From Pseudomonadota bacterium (lineage in GTDB: Bacteria; Pseudomonadota; Gammaproteobacteria; Burkholderiales; Burkholderiaceae_F), in assembly GCA_029778535.1 (NCBI GenBank), contig JAKOQB010000005.1, positions 1-64,000 on the forward strand: a DNA stretch of 64,000 nt, written 5' to 3'. Made by a program: the position numbers and the translations under genes. Under the pieces are notes generated by a model. That model did no database searches, was not told the DNA's origin, and worked only from the letters and a program-made list of their open reading frames with translations. How positions within the stretch are numbered: position 1 is the stretch's first letter; each line of letters begins with the position of its first letter. Positions 10,830 through 18,642 of this stretch are shown piece after piece.

Positions 10830-12212
10830 TCAGACCAGACCCTTGGTGCGCCACTTGGCGAAGATCTGCCGGCACTTCGCATCGGCCTCGGCGATCGCGT
10901 CGGCCGTCGGCATCGCGCCGCTGGCGGCCTTGGCGAACATCGTGTTCAGCACCCAGGTGTTGAAGATCTCGTCGATGGCGGCGTTCGCATAGCCGGGGTA
11001 GCCGACGTTGGTCGCCCAGCTGAGCACGTCGTCGAACACGGTGTACTTGCCGGCCGGCTTGTGCGGGTCGTCGGCGAGCAGCTTCTTCAGGTCGGGCACT
11101 GTGGAAGGGAAGCACGGGAAGTTGTAGTACTCGCTGGCGTCGAAGCCGCGGTGGAAATTGTCGATGTAGTCGACCAGGAACTTCTTCGCGCCTTCCTTGT
11201 TGTCGGCGAATTTCCAGATCACGTAGCAGTCCATCACATGCTCCAGCCCGATGGCCTGCTTCTCGCCCATCAGTGCGCGGGTCAGGCCGATCTGGTCGGC
11301 GATCGGAAGCTTCTTGTCCTCGGCCTCGCGCGTGGTCGAGATCGCGTTCAGCACCACCGACACCTTGCCGGCGAGCAGCGCGCGGTTGTTCGACGACGGA
11401 TCCCACGCCATCACTTCGGGCGTCATCGCCTGCTGGTACAGGCGCTTGACGAATTCGACCGCGTCCTGCGTGGCCTTCGACTTCAGTACCACGTTGCCTT
11501 TGTCGTCCTGCACCGAGCCGCCGAACGCGTACAGGATCGTGCGCATCGCCATCGCGGTGTCCAGCTCGGCCGACAGGCCGATGCCGACCGGAATGTTGTG
11601 CTTCTTCTTGATCGCGGTGCCGACGCGCAGCACGTCCTCCCAGCTCGTCGGCCCCTTGGGCATGCCCTGCTCGGTGAACAGATCGATGCGGTAATTGACC
11701 GGGTCGGGCACGAAGCTGTCGGAGAAGCCGAAGTACTTCTTCGTCTTCGGGTTGTAGGTGCTGCGCACCGCCAGCTCGATCGGCTTGCCGTGCTTGCGGC
11801 CGACTTCCTCGTAGATCTCGCGATGGTCGATCACCTGCTCCTCGTACGCGGGCGCCGGCGACAGGAACATGAAGAGGTCGTGGCCCTTCTGCGCCGACAC
11901 CTCCGCCGCCGCGCGCGAGTTCAGCGCCGTGACGCCGACGTGATCGACGATCACCTCGGTGTCGTTCTGCTGTCCCCACTGCTTGGTGTAGGTGTTGTCG
12001 AACCAGGTGTCGTACGCGGGCACGAAGTGGCTCCACTGCAGGATCTTCAGCGTGCGCGATGCGGCGCGCGCCGGCCGCGTTGCCACCAGCGGCGCGATGC
12101 CGGCCGCGATCCCGGCCGCACCGACCGCGCGCACGAAGCGGCGGCGATTCGCGTCGGTGGCCGACAGCGGTGCTGCGTCGTGGGCGACGGTTCGATGCGA
12201 TGCGGTCGGCAT
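10830..12212 (-). CDS. extracellular solute-binding protein (family 1) with Tat-type signal
   Basis: Periplasmic binding component of the transporter, 460 residues. The ATG at 12212 follows AAGGAG at good spacing. The N-terminus has RRRFVRAVGAAGIAAG, a twin-arginine-like signal ending in ARAAS. The mature part has WSHFVPAYDTWFD, MFLSPAPAYEE and C-terminal FNTWVLNTMFAKAASG features of long family-1 (MalE/UgpB-like) binding proteins. It is the first gene of the transporter operon and the upstream 380 bases carry a dyad motif shared with satP. The ligand is unknown; a polyol, sugar or alcohol-derived compound would suit the neighbouring acetate genes, but that is inference. Confidence 0.9.
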   Translation of the reverse strand: MPTASHRTVAHDAAPLSATDANRRRFVRAVGAAGIAAGIAPLVATRPARAASRTLKILQWSHFVPAYDTWFDNTYTKQWGQQNDTEVIVDHVGVTALNSRAAAEVSAQKGHDLFMFLSPAPAYEEQVIDHREIYEEVGRKHGKPIELAVRSTYNPKTKKYFGFSDSFVPDPVNYRIDLFTEQGMPKGPTSWEDVLRVGTAIKKKHNIPVGIGLSAELDTAMAMRTILYAFGGSVQDDKGNVVLKSKATQDAVEFVKRLYQQAMTPEVMAWDPSSNNRALLAGKVSVVLNAISTTREAEDKKLPIADQIGLTRALMGEKQAIGLEHVMDCYVIWKFADNKEGAKKFLVDYIDNFHRGFDASEYYNFPCFPSTVPDLKKLLADDPHKPAGKYTVFDDVLSWATNVGYPGYANAAIDEIFNTWVLNTMFAKAASGAMPTADAIAEADAKCRQIFAKWRTKGLV

Positions 12213-12276
12213 GGTGGACTCCTTGTGTCGGCAGTGGGACGCGCGCCGACTGTAGGTCCGCCGCCCGCGCGCCGCC

Positions 12277-12315
12277 GTCGGGAAAGCCTGACAGTCGCGG
12301 TCAGCGTTTCCCGAC
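12277..12315. promoter_or_regulatory. dyad motif upstream of the binding-protein gene, shared with satP
   Basis: GTCGGGAAAGCCTGACAG (12277-12294), six bases, then TCAGCGTTTCCCGAC (12301-12315), which is an inverted copy matching at 13 of 15 positions. The first half matches 16 of 18 positions upstream of satP (5548-5565). The dyad lies 65-104 bases before the gene start, suitable for an activator. It lies in a 380-base stretch otherwise holding only the gene remnant at 12432-12596. Confidence 0.5.
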
Positions 12316-12431
12316 ACGCGCGCCGGCGGCGCCCGCGATCGCCTTCGCCTGGCGGCGGATGTCAGACATGCCCGGCAGCGGCCGCGCGAGCGCTGCCGAA
12401 TGCTGCGCGGGCCGCGCATTCATCGTTGCGG

Positions 12432-12596
12432 GAGGGATCCTTCCTCGGCTACGACCGGAAGGACCGGCGGGTGGACCTGACCTGCGTGGTGCCGATCAAG
12501 GAACTCGACACGCACAAGGACTTCAAAGGCATGGGCGCCAGGATCGATTTGCCCGCGCCGCATGATGCCAGCCGCGGAAGGAGAATGGACGGATGA
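12432..12596 (+). pseudogene. remnant of a gene upstream of cytochrome c (C-terminal part only)
   Basis: Frame 3 reads as plausible protein from about 12432: GSFLGYDRKDRRVDLTC, then VVPIKELDTHKDFKGMGAR and IDLPAPHD before a TGA at 12594-12596. The TGA overlaps the ATG of the cytochrome c gene as ATGA, the classical sign of a coupled upstream gene. No start or upstream coding sequence can be found, because the region before it is the promoter of the minus-strand transporter. I therefore read it as the surviving 3' end of a gene lost by deletion. The family is not recognised. Confidence 0.4.
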
Positions 12597-13051
12597 ACAG
12601 AATCGTTGCGATCACAGGTGGTTCGGCTCTGGTGTACACGGCGGTCGTCGTGCTGCTGCGCGTGCTGCTGCCGGAAGCACAGGCCGCGCCTCCGGCCGCC
12701 GCGGCCGCGGCATCGACGTTCGACGCGGCGCAGGGCGCTCAGCTCTTCACCGCCAACTGCGCGGCGTGCCACGGGCCGCAGGGCGCGGGCGTGGCGGGCG
12801 TGTTTCCGCCGCTCGCCGGCAACGCGGTCGTCACCGCGAGCGATCCGGCCGAGCACATTCGCGTCGTGCTGAAGGGCCTGCAAGGCCGCGTGATCAACGG
12901 CGTCAAGTACATGGCGCAGATGCCTTCGTTCGCCGCGCAGCTGTCCGATGCCCAGATCGCCGACATCATCGACCACGAGCGCACGTCGTGGGGCAACCAT
13001 TCCCGCACGGTGACCGCGACGGAAGTGGCGGCCGTGCGCGCGAAGAAGTGA
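12593..13051 (+). CDS. small c-type cytochrome
   Basis: A 152-residue mono-haem cytochrome c exported to the periplasm. Residues 1-31 form a signal peptide or membrane anchor (VYTAVVVLLRVLL then AQAA). The haem site is C56-A-A-C59-H60 (NCAACHGPQG) and the axial methionine is probably M110 in AQMPSF. It has a good ribosome site (AAGGAG) and its ATG overlaps the stop of an upstream gene remnant. It would carry electrons for a periplasmic dehydrogenase or an oxidase; the natural partner may have been the lost gene. The following gene starts 142 bases on. Confidence 0.92.
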   Translation: MNRIVAITGGSALVYTAVVVLLRVLLPEAQAAPPAAAAAASTFDAAQGAQLFTANCAACHGPQGAGVAGVFPPLAGNAVVTASDPAEHIRVVLKGLQGRVINGVKYMAQMPSFAAQLSDAQIADIIDHERTSWGNHSRTVTATEVAAVRAKK

Positions 13052-13193
13052 TCGCCGCGGCCGGCGTGGATTCCGCGCCGGCCGTATCCGGTAACGCGAT
13101 CGTGCCGGCGCCCGCCGGAGGCGTCGCGGCCCATGCGGCCGAGCGCGTCGCGTCGCACGCGATGCACTTGCGTCATCCCGCGCGAGATCGACC

Positions 13194-13661
13194 ATGATCA
13201 CACTGCACTTCCCCGCGCCGTTCAGGCATGAACACCCTCCGGTGCGGAACGTCAACGAAATCCTCGACGAACGGGCCAGCCTCGGCCACCGCGCTGCGGA
13301 CTGGGTCGCGGCGACGGTCGGATCGTGGCGGTTCATCATCGTGCAGAGCGTGCTGCTCACGATCTGGGTCATCATCAACGTGGTCGGCGTCGTGCGCCAC
13401 TGGGACCCGTACCCGTTCATCCTGATGAACCTGTTGCTGTCGCTGCAGGCTGCCTACACCGCCCCGATCATCATGATGAGCCAGAACCGCGAGGCGGAGC
13501 GCGACCGCATCGAAGCCCACAACGATTTTCTGATCAACCAGAAGGCCGAGCTGGAAGTGCGTGCCGTGCTGGAGCACTTGGCGGCGCAGGACCGGGCGCT
13601 GACGATCATCCACGAGCAGCTCGACAACCTGCGCGCGGACTTCGAGCGCGGTCGCGGCTAG
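13194..13661 (+). CDS. DUF1003 family membrane protein
   Basis: 155 residues with the DUF1003 layout: two central membrane helices (RFIIVQSVLLTIWVIINVVG and FILMNLLLSLQAAYTAPIIM), then MMSQNREAERDRIEAHNDF and a C-terminal amphipathic, probably coiled-coil, segment (VRAVLEHLAAQDRALTII). The biochemical role of the family is not established. The cytochrome c gene precedes it with a 142-base gap, so co-transcription is possible. It is convergent with the acyltransferase gene that follows. Confidence 0.88.
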   Translation: MITLHFPAPFRHEHPPVRNVNEILDERASLGHRAADWVAATVGSWRFIIVQSVLLTIWVIINVVGVVRHWDPYPFILMNLLLSLQAAYTAPIIMMSQNREAERDRIEAHNDFLINQKAELEVRAVLEHLAAQDRALTIIHEQLDNLRADFERGRG

Positions 13662-13686
13662 GGCCTGTTGACACATAAATCGCGCG

Positions 13687-14472
13687 CTACTGCGCAAGCG
13701 GCCGACCCGCGACCAGGTCGAAGTGCCGCGCGTAGCGTGGATTGAGCTCGTCGAGCGACAGCCACAGCAGGAAGTCGGCGGTGTTGAAGTCGGGATCCCA
13801 TGCCGGCTCGCCACAGACGCGCGCGCCGAGGCGCAGGTAGCCCTTGATCAGCGGCGGTATCACGCAGCCCGCGCTGCGCCGTATGCGCTGATGGGGAAAC
13901 GGCAGGCGCGGATAGACCCGATGCTCGGGTTCCGTGCCGTGCAGCTGCAACTCGTCGCGCAGCCGGGCCGCATTCGATCCGCCGTCGAGCAGCGGCGCGC
14001 TCGCGCAGCCGATCAGGTGGCGATAGCCGCGCGCCTTCATGTAGTTCGCGAGCCCCGTCCACAGCAGCATCAGGACCGCGCCGCCGCGGAAATCGGGATG
14101 AACGCAGGCGCGGCCGACCTCGATCAAGTCCGGCTTCAGGTGCGCCAGCCGCGCCATGTCGAACTCCTGCTCCGAGTACAGCCGGCCGATCTCGCGGGCG
14201 CGGTGCGGCGGCAGGATTCGGTAGGTCCCGACCACGCGTCCGGTGGTTTCCTCGCGCACAACGAGGTGATCGCAATGGGCGTCGAACACATCGATGTCCA
14301 GTTCCGTGATACGCGAGCCGATGTGGGCGCCCAGCTCTTCGGAAAAGACGCGATAGCGCAAGCGCTGCGCCTCGATCGCTTCCAGCACCGTGCGCGCGAC
14401 GCTGACTGTCAGCCTCGGCGCCGCGGCGTCGTGCGGGTTGTCGAGCTTGATTCCTTCCAGGTCAAAGGTCAT
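13687..14472 (-). CDS. GNAT-type N-acyltransferase (OlsB-like, COG3176)
   Basis: A 261-residue protein of the acetyltransferase family related to OlsB, the acyl-ACP-dependent ornithine N-acyltransferase that makes lyso-ornithine lipid. Supporting features are RLRYRVFSEELGAHI near residue 40, FDAHCDHLVVREETTG, VGTYRILPP, EVGRACVHPDFRGG (the acyl-donor loop) and LIGCASAPL. The start ATG 14472 has GGAGG in front; an in-frame extension of 52 residues upstream lacks one. No olsA-like second acyltransferase is adjacent, so the lipid product is uncertain. An N-acyl amino acid synthase of another specificity is the main alternative. Confidence 0.82.
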   Translation of the reverse strand: MTFDLEGIKLDNPHDAAAPRLTVSVARTVLEAIEAQRLRYRVFSEELGAHIGSRITELDIDVFDAHCDHLVVREETTGRVVGTYRILPPHRAREIGRLYSEQEFDMARLAHLKPDLIEVGRACVHPDFRGGAVLMLLWTGLANYMKARGYRHLIGCASAPLLDGGSNAARLRDELQLHGTEPEHRVYPRLPFPHQRIRRSAGCVIPPLIKGYLRLGARVCGEPAWDPDFNTADFLLWLSLDELNPRYARHFDLVAGRPLAQ

Positions 14473-14619
14473 GCAGCCTCCGGCAACGAACGGCCGCAAT
14501 GCTGGAGGCGTCGCGTTGCGCGGGCGTGACGCACCGATGACCCGCCGATGACCCAGCCCCGGCGCTCCGGATCGGTCGGGGAAATTGATCTGCGCGGACT
14601 GCCGGCGCGCCTTGCGCTG

Positions 14620-14625
14620 TATAGT
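14620..14625 (+). promoter_or_regulatory. possible -10 element (TATAGT) for the small gene at 14668
   Basis: TATAGT lies 43 bases before the ATG at 14668, in the 195-base divergent region between the acyltransferase and this gene. No convincing -35 at 16-18 bases is seen, so the assignment is weak. Confidence 0.3.
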
Positions 14626-14667
14626 CACCGCGAGTCGTCACCTCTGCACTCGACCACGGAGACCGGC

Positions 14668-14988
14668 ATGCGACATCACGTGATCGTTTCGTTCGGCAAG
14701 GACAACGACCTTGAATTCAGGTTCGGGTCCGAGGACATCGCCGGCATCACGGCCGACGCGGCGCGCCAGTGGTTCGATCGCGAGTTCGTCGCGCTGGAAT
14801 GCGATGTGGCCACGCCGGTCGGCAAGATATTGCTCGCCGACCGCATCCTCAGCGTGGCCAAGTACGCCGGCGAGCGCCGCTTCCGTGCGCACCCTGACTG
14901 GGCTGAACAATTCGCGCGGCACGCGGCGCGTCTGCTCGGGCGCGAGCTGATCCGCGTCGATGTGGCCAAGAACGTGATCGGCTTTTGA
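14668..14988 (+). CDS. conserved-looking small protein of unknown function
   Basis: 106 residues starting MRHHVIVSFGKDNDLEFRFG. The composition is that of a soluble folded protein, with DAARQWFDREF, ILLADRILSVAKY and HPDWAEQFARHAARLLG, and there is no signal peptide or membrane segment. I do not recognise the family. The region is supported as coding by residue usage and because the overlapping frames give low-complexity Arg/Ala-rich products. It is divergent from the acyltransferase gene. Confidence 0.65.
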   Translation: MRHHVIVSFGKDNDLEFRFGSEDIAGITADAARQWFDREFVALECDVATPVGKILLADRILSVAKYAGERRFRAHPDWAEQFARHAARLLGRELIRVDVAKNVIGF

Positions 14989-15251
14989 GCGATCGCGCCG
15001 CGGCCGTTGCGCCGACATCACCGCGGCTTGCCACCGGCGCGCCTGCGCCAACCTTCCGTCGCATCGCGCTGACGCCATCGCGCACGCGTAAGTGACCGCT
15101 GCCTGTCGGCGGTTTCATTCCGGCGCCTGCGCCGAAACACACGCGCGAGTGCGGCGCGCGGAAATGGCGTGGATTCGTCCTCCTTTCGGGATAGCGGCAA
15201 TGCGCCGTGCGCGGCAGACTGCGCTCGTCGTATCGAAGTGCAGGAGTCGTG

Positions 15252-15521
15252 GTGGAAGTCTCGCCGTTTCTGACGATGTTCTTCTCGGTGCTCGGAAGCG
15301 CGTTCTGCGCGCTGTCGATCGATGCACGGCAGCGCATCTTTCGCGCCATCGCGGTCGTTGCATGCATGGCCGCCGGGCCGCTGCTGCTGGCGAAAGCCAT
15401 CGGCTTCGCGGTGGCGGCGATGGCGCTTGCGGTGTTTACCCTGTTCTTCTCCACCTTCCTGACCGTGCGCTGGCAGTGCACGACGGGGCTGCAGCAGTCG
15501 CACGATCTCGGCGACGAGTGA
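15252..15521 (+). CDS. small two-helix membrane protein
   Basis: The GTG at 15252 follows AGGAG at five bases and gives 89 residues; an upstream in-frame ATG at 15207 would add mostly Arg and Ser. Two or three hydrophobic stretches (PFLTMFFSVLGSAFCALS, AIAVVACMAAGPLLLA, AVAAMALAVFTLFFS) indicate an integral membrane protein ending in QQSHDLGDE. No family is recognised. The 263 bases before it (14989-15251) hold nothing else I can support. Confidence 0.5.
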   Translation: MEVSPFLTMFFSVLGSAFCALSIDARQRIFRAIAVVACMAAGPLLLAKAIGFAVAAMALAVFTLFFSTFLTVRWQCTTGLQQSHDLGDE

Positions 15522-15566
15522 CCCGGCCGCAGCCGCGGCCTGACAGCGCGGCGCCGCGCGCACCGC

Positions 15567-16829
15567 TCAGAGAATCAGGATCGCGCGAAAGTCGTTCACG
15601 TTGGTGAGCGTCGGTCCCGTGACCAGCGCATCGCCGAGCGCGCCGAAGAAACCGTGGCCGTCGTTGTTGGCGAGCGCGTCGATCGGGCGGATGCCGATCG
15701 CGAGCGCGCGCGTGAGTGTGTCCGGCGTGGCGAACGCGCCGGCGATCTCTTCGACGCCGTCGACGCCATCGGTGTCCGCCGCGAGCGCGTGGACGCCGGG
15801 ACAGCCGCCGAGCGCGATCGCGAGCGACAGCAGGAACTCGACGTTGCGCCCGCCGCGTCCCGTGCCGCGCAGGGTGACCGTCGTCTCGCCGCCTGACAGC
15901 AGCACGCACGGCGGCGCGAACGGCTGTCTTCGTCGCGCCACCTGCAGCGCGATGCCGGCGAGCGTCTTGCCGACATCGCGCGCCTCGCCCTCGAGGCGGT
16001 CGCCGAGGATGTGCGCGGGAATGCCGGTCGCCTCGGCCACGCGCGCCGCCGCTTCGAGCGCGGCCTGCGGCGCGGCGACGATGTGCGTTTCGATGTTCGC
16101 CAGCCTAGGGTCGCCGGGCTTGATGCTTTCGCCGCGGCCGCTTTCGAGCACCGCGCGCACGTGCGGCGCCAGCGCAACGGCGTAGCGTTGCACGATCGCC
16201 AACGCATCGGCGCAGGTGGTCGGGTCGGCCACGGTCGGGCCGGAGGCGATGTCGATCGGATCATCGCCGGGCACGTCCGACATCAGCAGCGACACGACCT
16301 TGGCCGGATGGCACGCGGCCGCGAGGCGCCCGCCCTTGATTGCGGACAGGTGCCGGCGCACGCAGTTCATTTCGGAGATCGTCGCGCCCGAGGCGAGCAG
16401 CGCGCGGTTGACCTCCTGCTTGTCGGCGAGTTTCAGCCCGGGCAGCGGCCGCACCAGCAGCGCCGAGCCGCCGCCGGAGATCAGGCACAGCGCCGTGTCG
16501 TCCGCGCCGAGCGATTCGGCGAGCGCCAGCATGCGCTGCGCCGCGCGTTCGCCCGCGGCATCGGGCACCGGATGCGCGGCCTCGACGATCTCGATGCGCT
16601 CACACGGCACGCCGTAGCCGTAGCGCGTGATGACGAGCCCTTCGAGCGGACCCGGCCAGTGATCCTCGACCGCGCGCGCCATCGCCGCCGACGCCTTGCC
16701 GGCGCCGAGCACCACGAGCCTTCCCTTCGGTGGCGACGGCAGATGCTTCGGCACCACGAGCGCCGGCTGCGAAGCGGCGACCGCCGCATCGAACATCCGG
16801 TGCAGCAACTCGCGCGGCGCGACGTTCAT
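15567..16829 (-). CDS. ttuD: glycerate 2-kinase, MOFRL/GckA-TtuD type
   Basis: Phosphorylates D-glycerate, normally to 2-phosphoglycerate, delivering the product of the glyoxylate pathway into glycolysis. The 420-residue protein has the two-part fold of this class: an N-terminal domain with VVLGAGKASAAMARA (about 40), CLISGGGSALL (about 115) and SDVPGDDPIDIASGPT (about 190), and the C-terminal MOFRL domain with LLSGGETTVT, GRGGRNVEFLL and ADTDGVDG. It is the last gene of the gcl-hyi-glxR operon, three bases after glxR. The E. coli operon uses a different kinase class, but the present class is common in betaproteobacteria. Confidence 0.93.
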   Translation of the reverse strand: MNVAPRELLHRMFDAAVAASQPALVVPKHLPSPPKGRLVVLGAGKASAAMARAVEDHWPGPLEGLVITRYGYGVPCERIEIVEAAHPVPDAAGERAAQRMLALAESLGADDTALCLISGGGSALLVRPLPGLKLADKQEVNRALLASGATISEMNCVRRHLSAIKGGRLAAACHPAKVVSLLMSDVPGDDPIDIASGPTVADPTTCADALAIVQRYAVALAPHVRAVLESGRGESIKPGDPRLANIETHIVAAPQAALEAAARVAEATGIPAHILGDRLEGEARDVGKTLAGIALQVARRRQPFAPPCVLLSGGETTVTLRGTGRGGRNVEFLLSLAIALGGCPGVHALAADTDGVDGVEEIAGAFATPDTLTRALAIGIRPIDALANNDGHGFFGALGDALVTGPTLTNVNDFRAILIL

Positions 16830-16832
16830 CGT

Positions 16833-17726
16833 TCAGCTCGCGCGCTGCCCGATCTCGAAGTTCGCCAGCTTCTCCAGCGCGCGCACCAGCGCGGAGTGAT
16901 CCGACTTCGCGCCGCCGTGCGCGGTGCAGGCATTGAACAGCTCCTGCGCGGTCGCGGTGTTCGGCAAGCTGACGCCGAGCGCGCGCGCGCTCGCGAGCGC
17001 GAGATTCAGGTCTTTCTGGTGCAGCTCGATGCGGAAGCCCGGGTCGAACGTGCGCTTGATCATCCGCTCGCCGTGCACCTCGAGGATGCGGCTGGCGGCG
17101 AATCCGCCCATCAGCGCCTGCCGCACCTTGGCCGGATCGGCGCCGGCCTTCGATGCGAACAGCAGCGCCTCGCCGACCGCCTCGATGTTCAGCGCGACGA
17201 TGATCTGGTTGGCGACCTTGGTGATCTGCCCCGCGCCGACGTCGCCGACCCGCGTGATGTTCTTGCCCATCAGCTCGAACAGCGGCTTGACGCGCTCGAA
17301 TGCCGCCGGTGTGCCGCCGACCATGATGGTCAGCGACGCGGCCTTGGCGCCGACCTCGCCGCCGGACACCGGCGCGTCGAGGTAGTCGCAGCCGAGCGCG
17401 CTGATGCGTTTGGCAAAGTCCTTGGTCGCGATCGGCGAGATCGAGCTCATGTCGACCACGGTCTTGCCCTTCGACAGTCCCGCCGCGATGCCGTTGGGGC
17501 CGAACAGCGCCTCGTCGACGTGCGGTGTGTCGGGCACCATCGTGAAGATCACGTCGGCGCTGGCCGCCACCTCCTTGCCGTTCGCGCACGCCTTGCCGCC
17601 CATGTCGCGCAGCCCCTGCGGCACCGCCGAGCGGCTGAAGAGATACACCTCGTGCCCGCCCTGGATCAGATGGCCCGCCATCGGCGCGCCCATGATGCCG
17701 AGGCCGACGAATCCCAGTTTGCTCAT
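16833..17726 (-). CDS. glxR: 2-hydroxy-3-oxopropionate (tartronate semialdehyde) reductase
   Basis: Reduces tartronate semialdehyde to D-glycerate with NAD(P)H. A 297-residue member of the beta-hydroxyacid dehydrogenase family: the N-terminal dinucleotide site LGFVGLGIMGAPMAGHL (residues 3-20), substrate loop DAPVSGGEVGAKAASL near 120, and the catalytic lysine in GAGQITKVANQ near 170. The ATG at 17726 has AAGGAG upstream. It sits between hyi and the glycerate kinase gene; the 123-base gap to hyi holds a two-hairpin repeat that could tune downstream expression. Confidence 0.95.
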   Translation of the reverse strand: MSKLGFVGLGIMGAPMAGHLIQGGHEVYLFSRSAVPQGLRDMGGKACANGKEVAASADVIFTMVPDTPHVDEALFGPNGIAAGLSKGKTVVDMSSISPIATKDFAKRISALGCDYLDAPVSGGEVGAKAASLTIMVGGTPAAFERVKPLFELMGKNITRVGDVGAGQITKVANQIIVALNIEAVGEALLFASKAGADPAKVRQALMGGFAASRILEVHGERMIKRTFDPGFRIELHQKDLNLALASARALGVSLPNTATAQELFNACTAHGGAKSDHSALVRALEKLANFEIGQRAS

Positions 17727-17753
17727 GGTCTTCTCCTTGTCGTACCGACTGCG

Positions 17754-17839
17754 GCCCTCACCCCCGTCCCTCTCCCGCTGATGCGGGCGAGGGTGCCTTC
17801 CCCTCTCCCACATCAGTGGGAGAGGGACAGGGTGAGGGC
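17754..17839. repeat. two-hairpin intergenic repeat, family C copy 1
   Basis: Begins GCCCTCACCCCCGTCCCTCT and ends with the inverted form GGACAGGGTGAGGGC; inside are GCGGGCGAGGG and CCTCTCCCA-GTGGGAGAGG hairpins. A second copy lies at 20467-20546, before gcl. It occupies the hyi-glxR gap. Confidence 0.8.
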
Positions 17840-17849
17840 GCTTTGATCC

Positions 17850-18629
17850 TTACTTGACCAATTCCCGCATCCACAGCAGCCCCGCCTGCGTCGTCGTCTT
17901 CGGCTTGTACTCGCAGCCGATCCAGCCGTCGTAGCCGACCTCGTCGATCCAGCGGAACAGGAACGCATAGTTGATCTCGCCGGTGCCCGGCTCGTTGCGG
18001 CCGGGATTGTCGGCGAGCTGCATGTGCTTGATCGAGGAGAGGCTGCGCTTGATCGTCGCCGCCAGTTCGCCTTCCATCCGCTGCGCGTGATAGATGTCGT
18101 ACTGCACGAACGCGTTGTCGGCTCCGCTCGCGCGGATGATCTCGAGCGCCTGCGCGGTGCGGTTGACGAAGAAGCCGGGGATGTCGAAGGTGTTGATCGG
18201 CTCGACCAGCAGCCGGATGCCTTCGGCCTTCAGCCGGTCGGCGGCGAAGCGAACGTTGGCGACGAGGGTGGCGCGCGCCTTTTCCGGATCGACGCCGGGA
18301 GGCAGCTTCCCCGCGAGGCAGTTCAGCTGCTTGACGCCGAGCACCCTCGCGTACGCGATCGCGGTGCCGACGCCGTCCTGAAACTCGCCGATGCGATCGG
18401 GATGGCAACCGATGCCGCGCTCGCCGGCGTCCCAGTTGCCGGGCGGCAGGTTGTGCAGCACCAGTTGCAGCTTGTGGCGCTGCAGGCGCTCGGCGATTTC
18501 CTCGGCGCGGTACGCATACGGAAACAGGAACTCGACGCCGCGAAAACCCGCGCGCGCGGCGGCTTCGAAGCGGTCGAGGAACGGATGCTCGTTGTAGAGC
18601 ATCGTCAGGTTGGCGGCGAACTTCGGCAT
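17850..18629 (-). CDS. hyi: hydroxypyruvate isomerase
   Basis: Interconverts tartronate semialdehyde and hydroxypyruvate. 259 residues, the family length, with an AP-endonuclease-2-like TIM barrel: PKFAANLTMLYNEHPFLDRF at the N-terminus, AARAGFRGVEFLFPY, the metal-site Glu in LLVEPINTFDIPGFFVN and QYDIYHAQRMEGEL, then MQLADNPGRNEPGTGEI, characteristic of Hyi. It starts 13 bases after gcl ends; both belong to the glyoxylate operon. An extension to an ATG at 18674 would overlap gcl and was not used. Confidence 0.95.
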   Translation of the reverse strand: MPKFAANLTMLYNEHPFLDRFEAAARAGFRGVEFLFPYAYRAEEIAERLQRHKLQLVLHNLPPGNWDAGERGIGCHPDRIGEFQDGVGTAIAYARVLGVKQLNCLAGKLPPGVDPEKARATLVANVRFAADRLKAEGIRLLVEPINTFDIPGFFVNRTAQALEIIRASGADNAFVQYDIYHAQRMEGELAATIKRSLSSIKHMQLADNPGRNEPGTGEINYAFLFRWIDEVGYDGWIGCEYKPKTTTQAGLLWMRELVK

Positions 18630-18642
18630 CTGGTCCTCGCAA

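Noticed and set aside
15538-15546. GCCTGACAG, the core of the satP motif, near the glycerate kinase 3' end
   Set aside because: The flanking GTCGGNAAN part is missing and the place is not a promoter, so it is probably chance.
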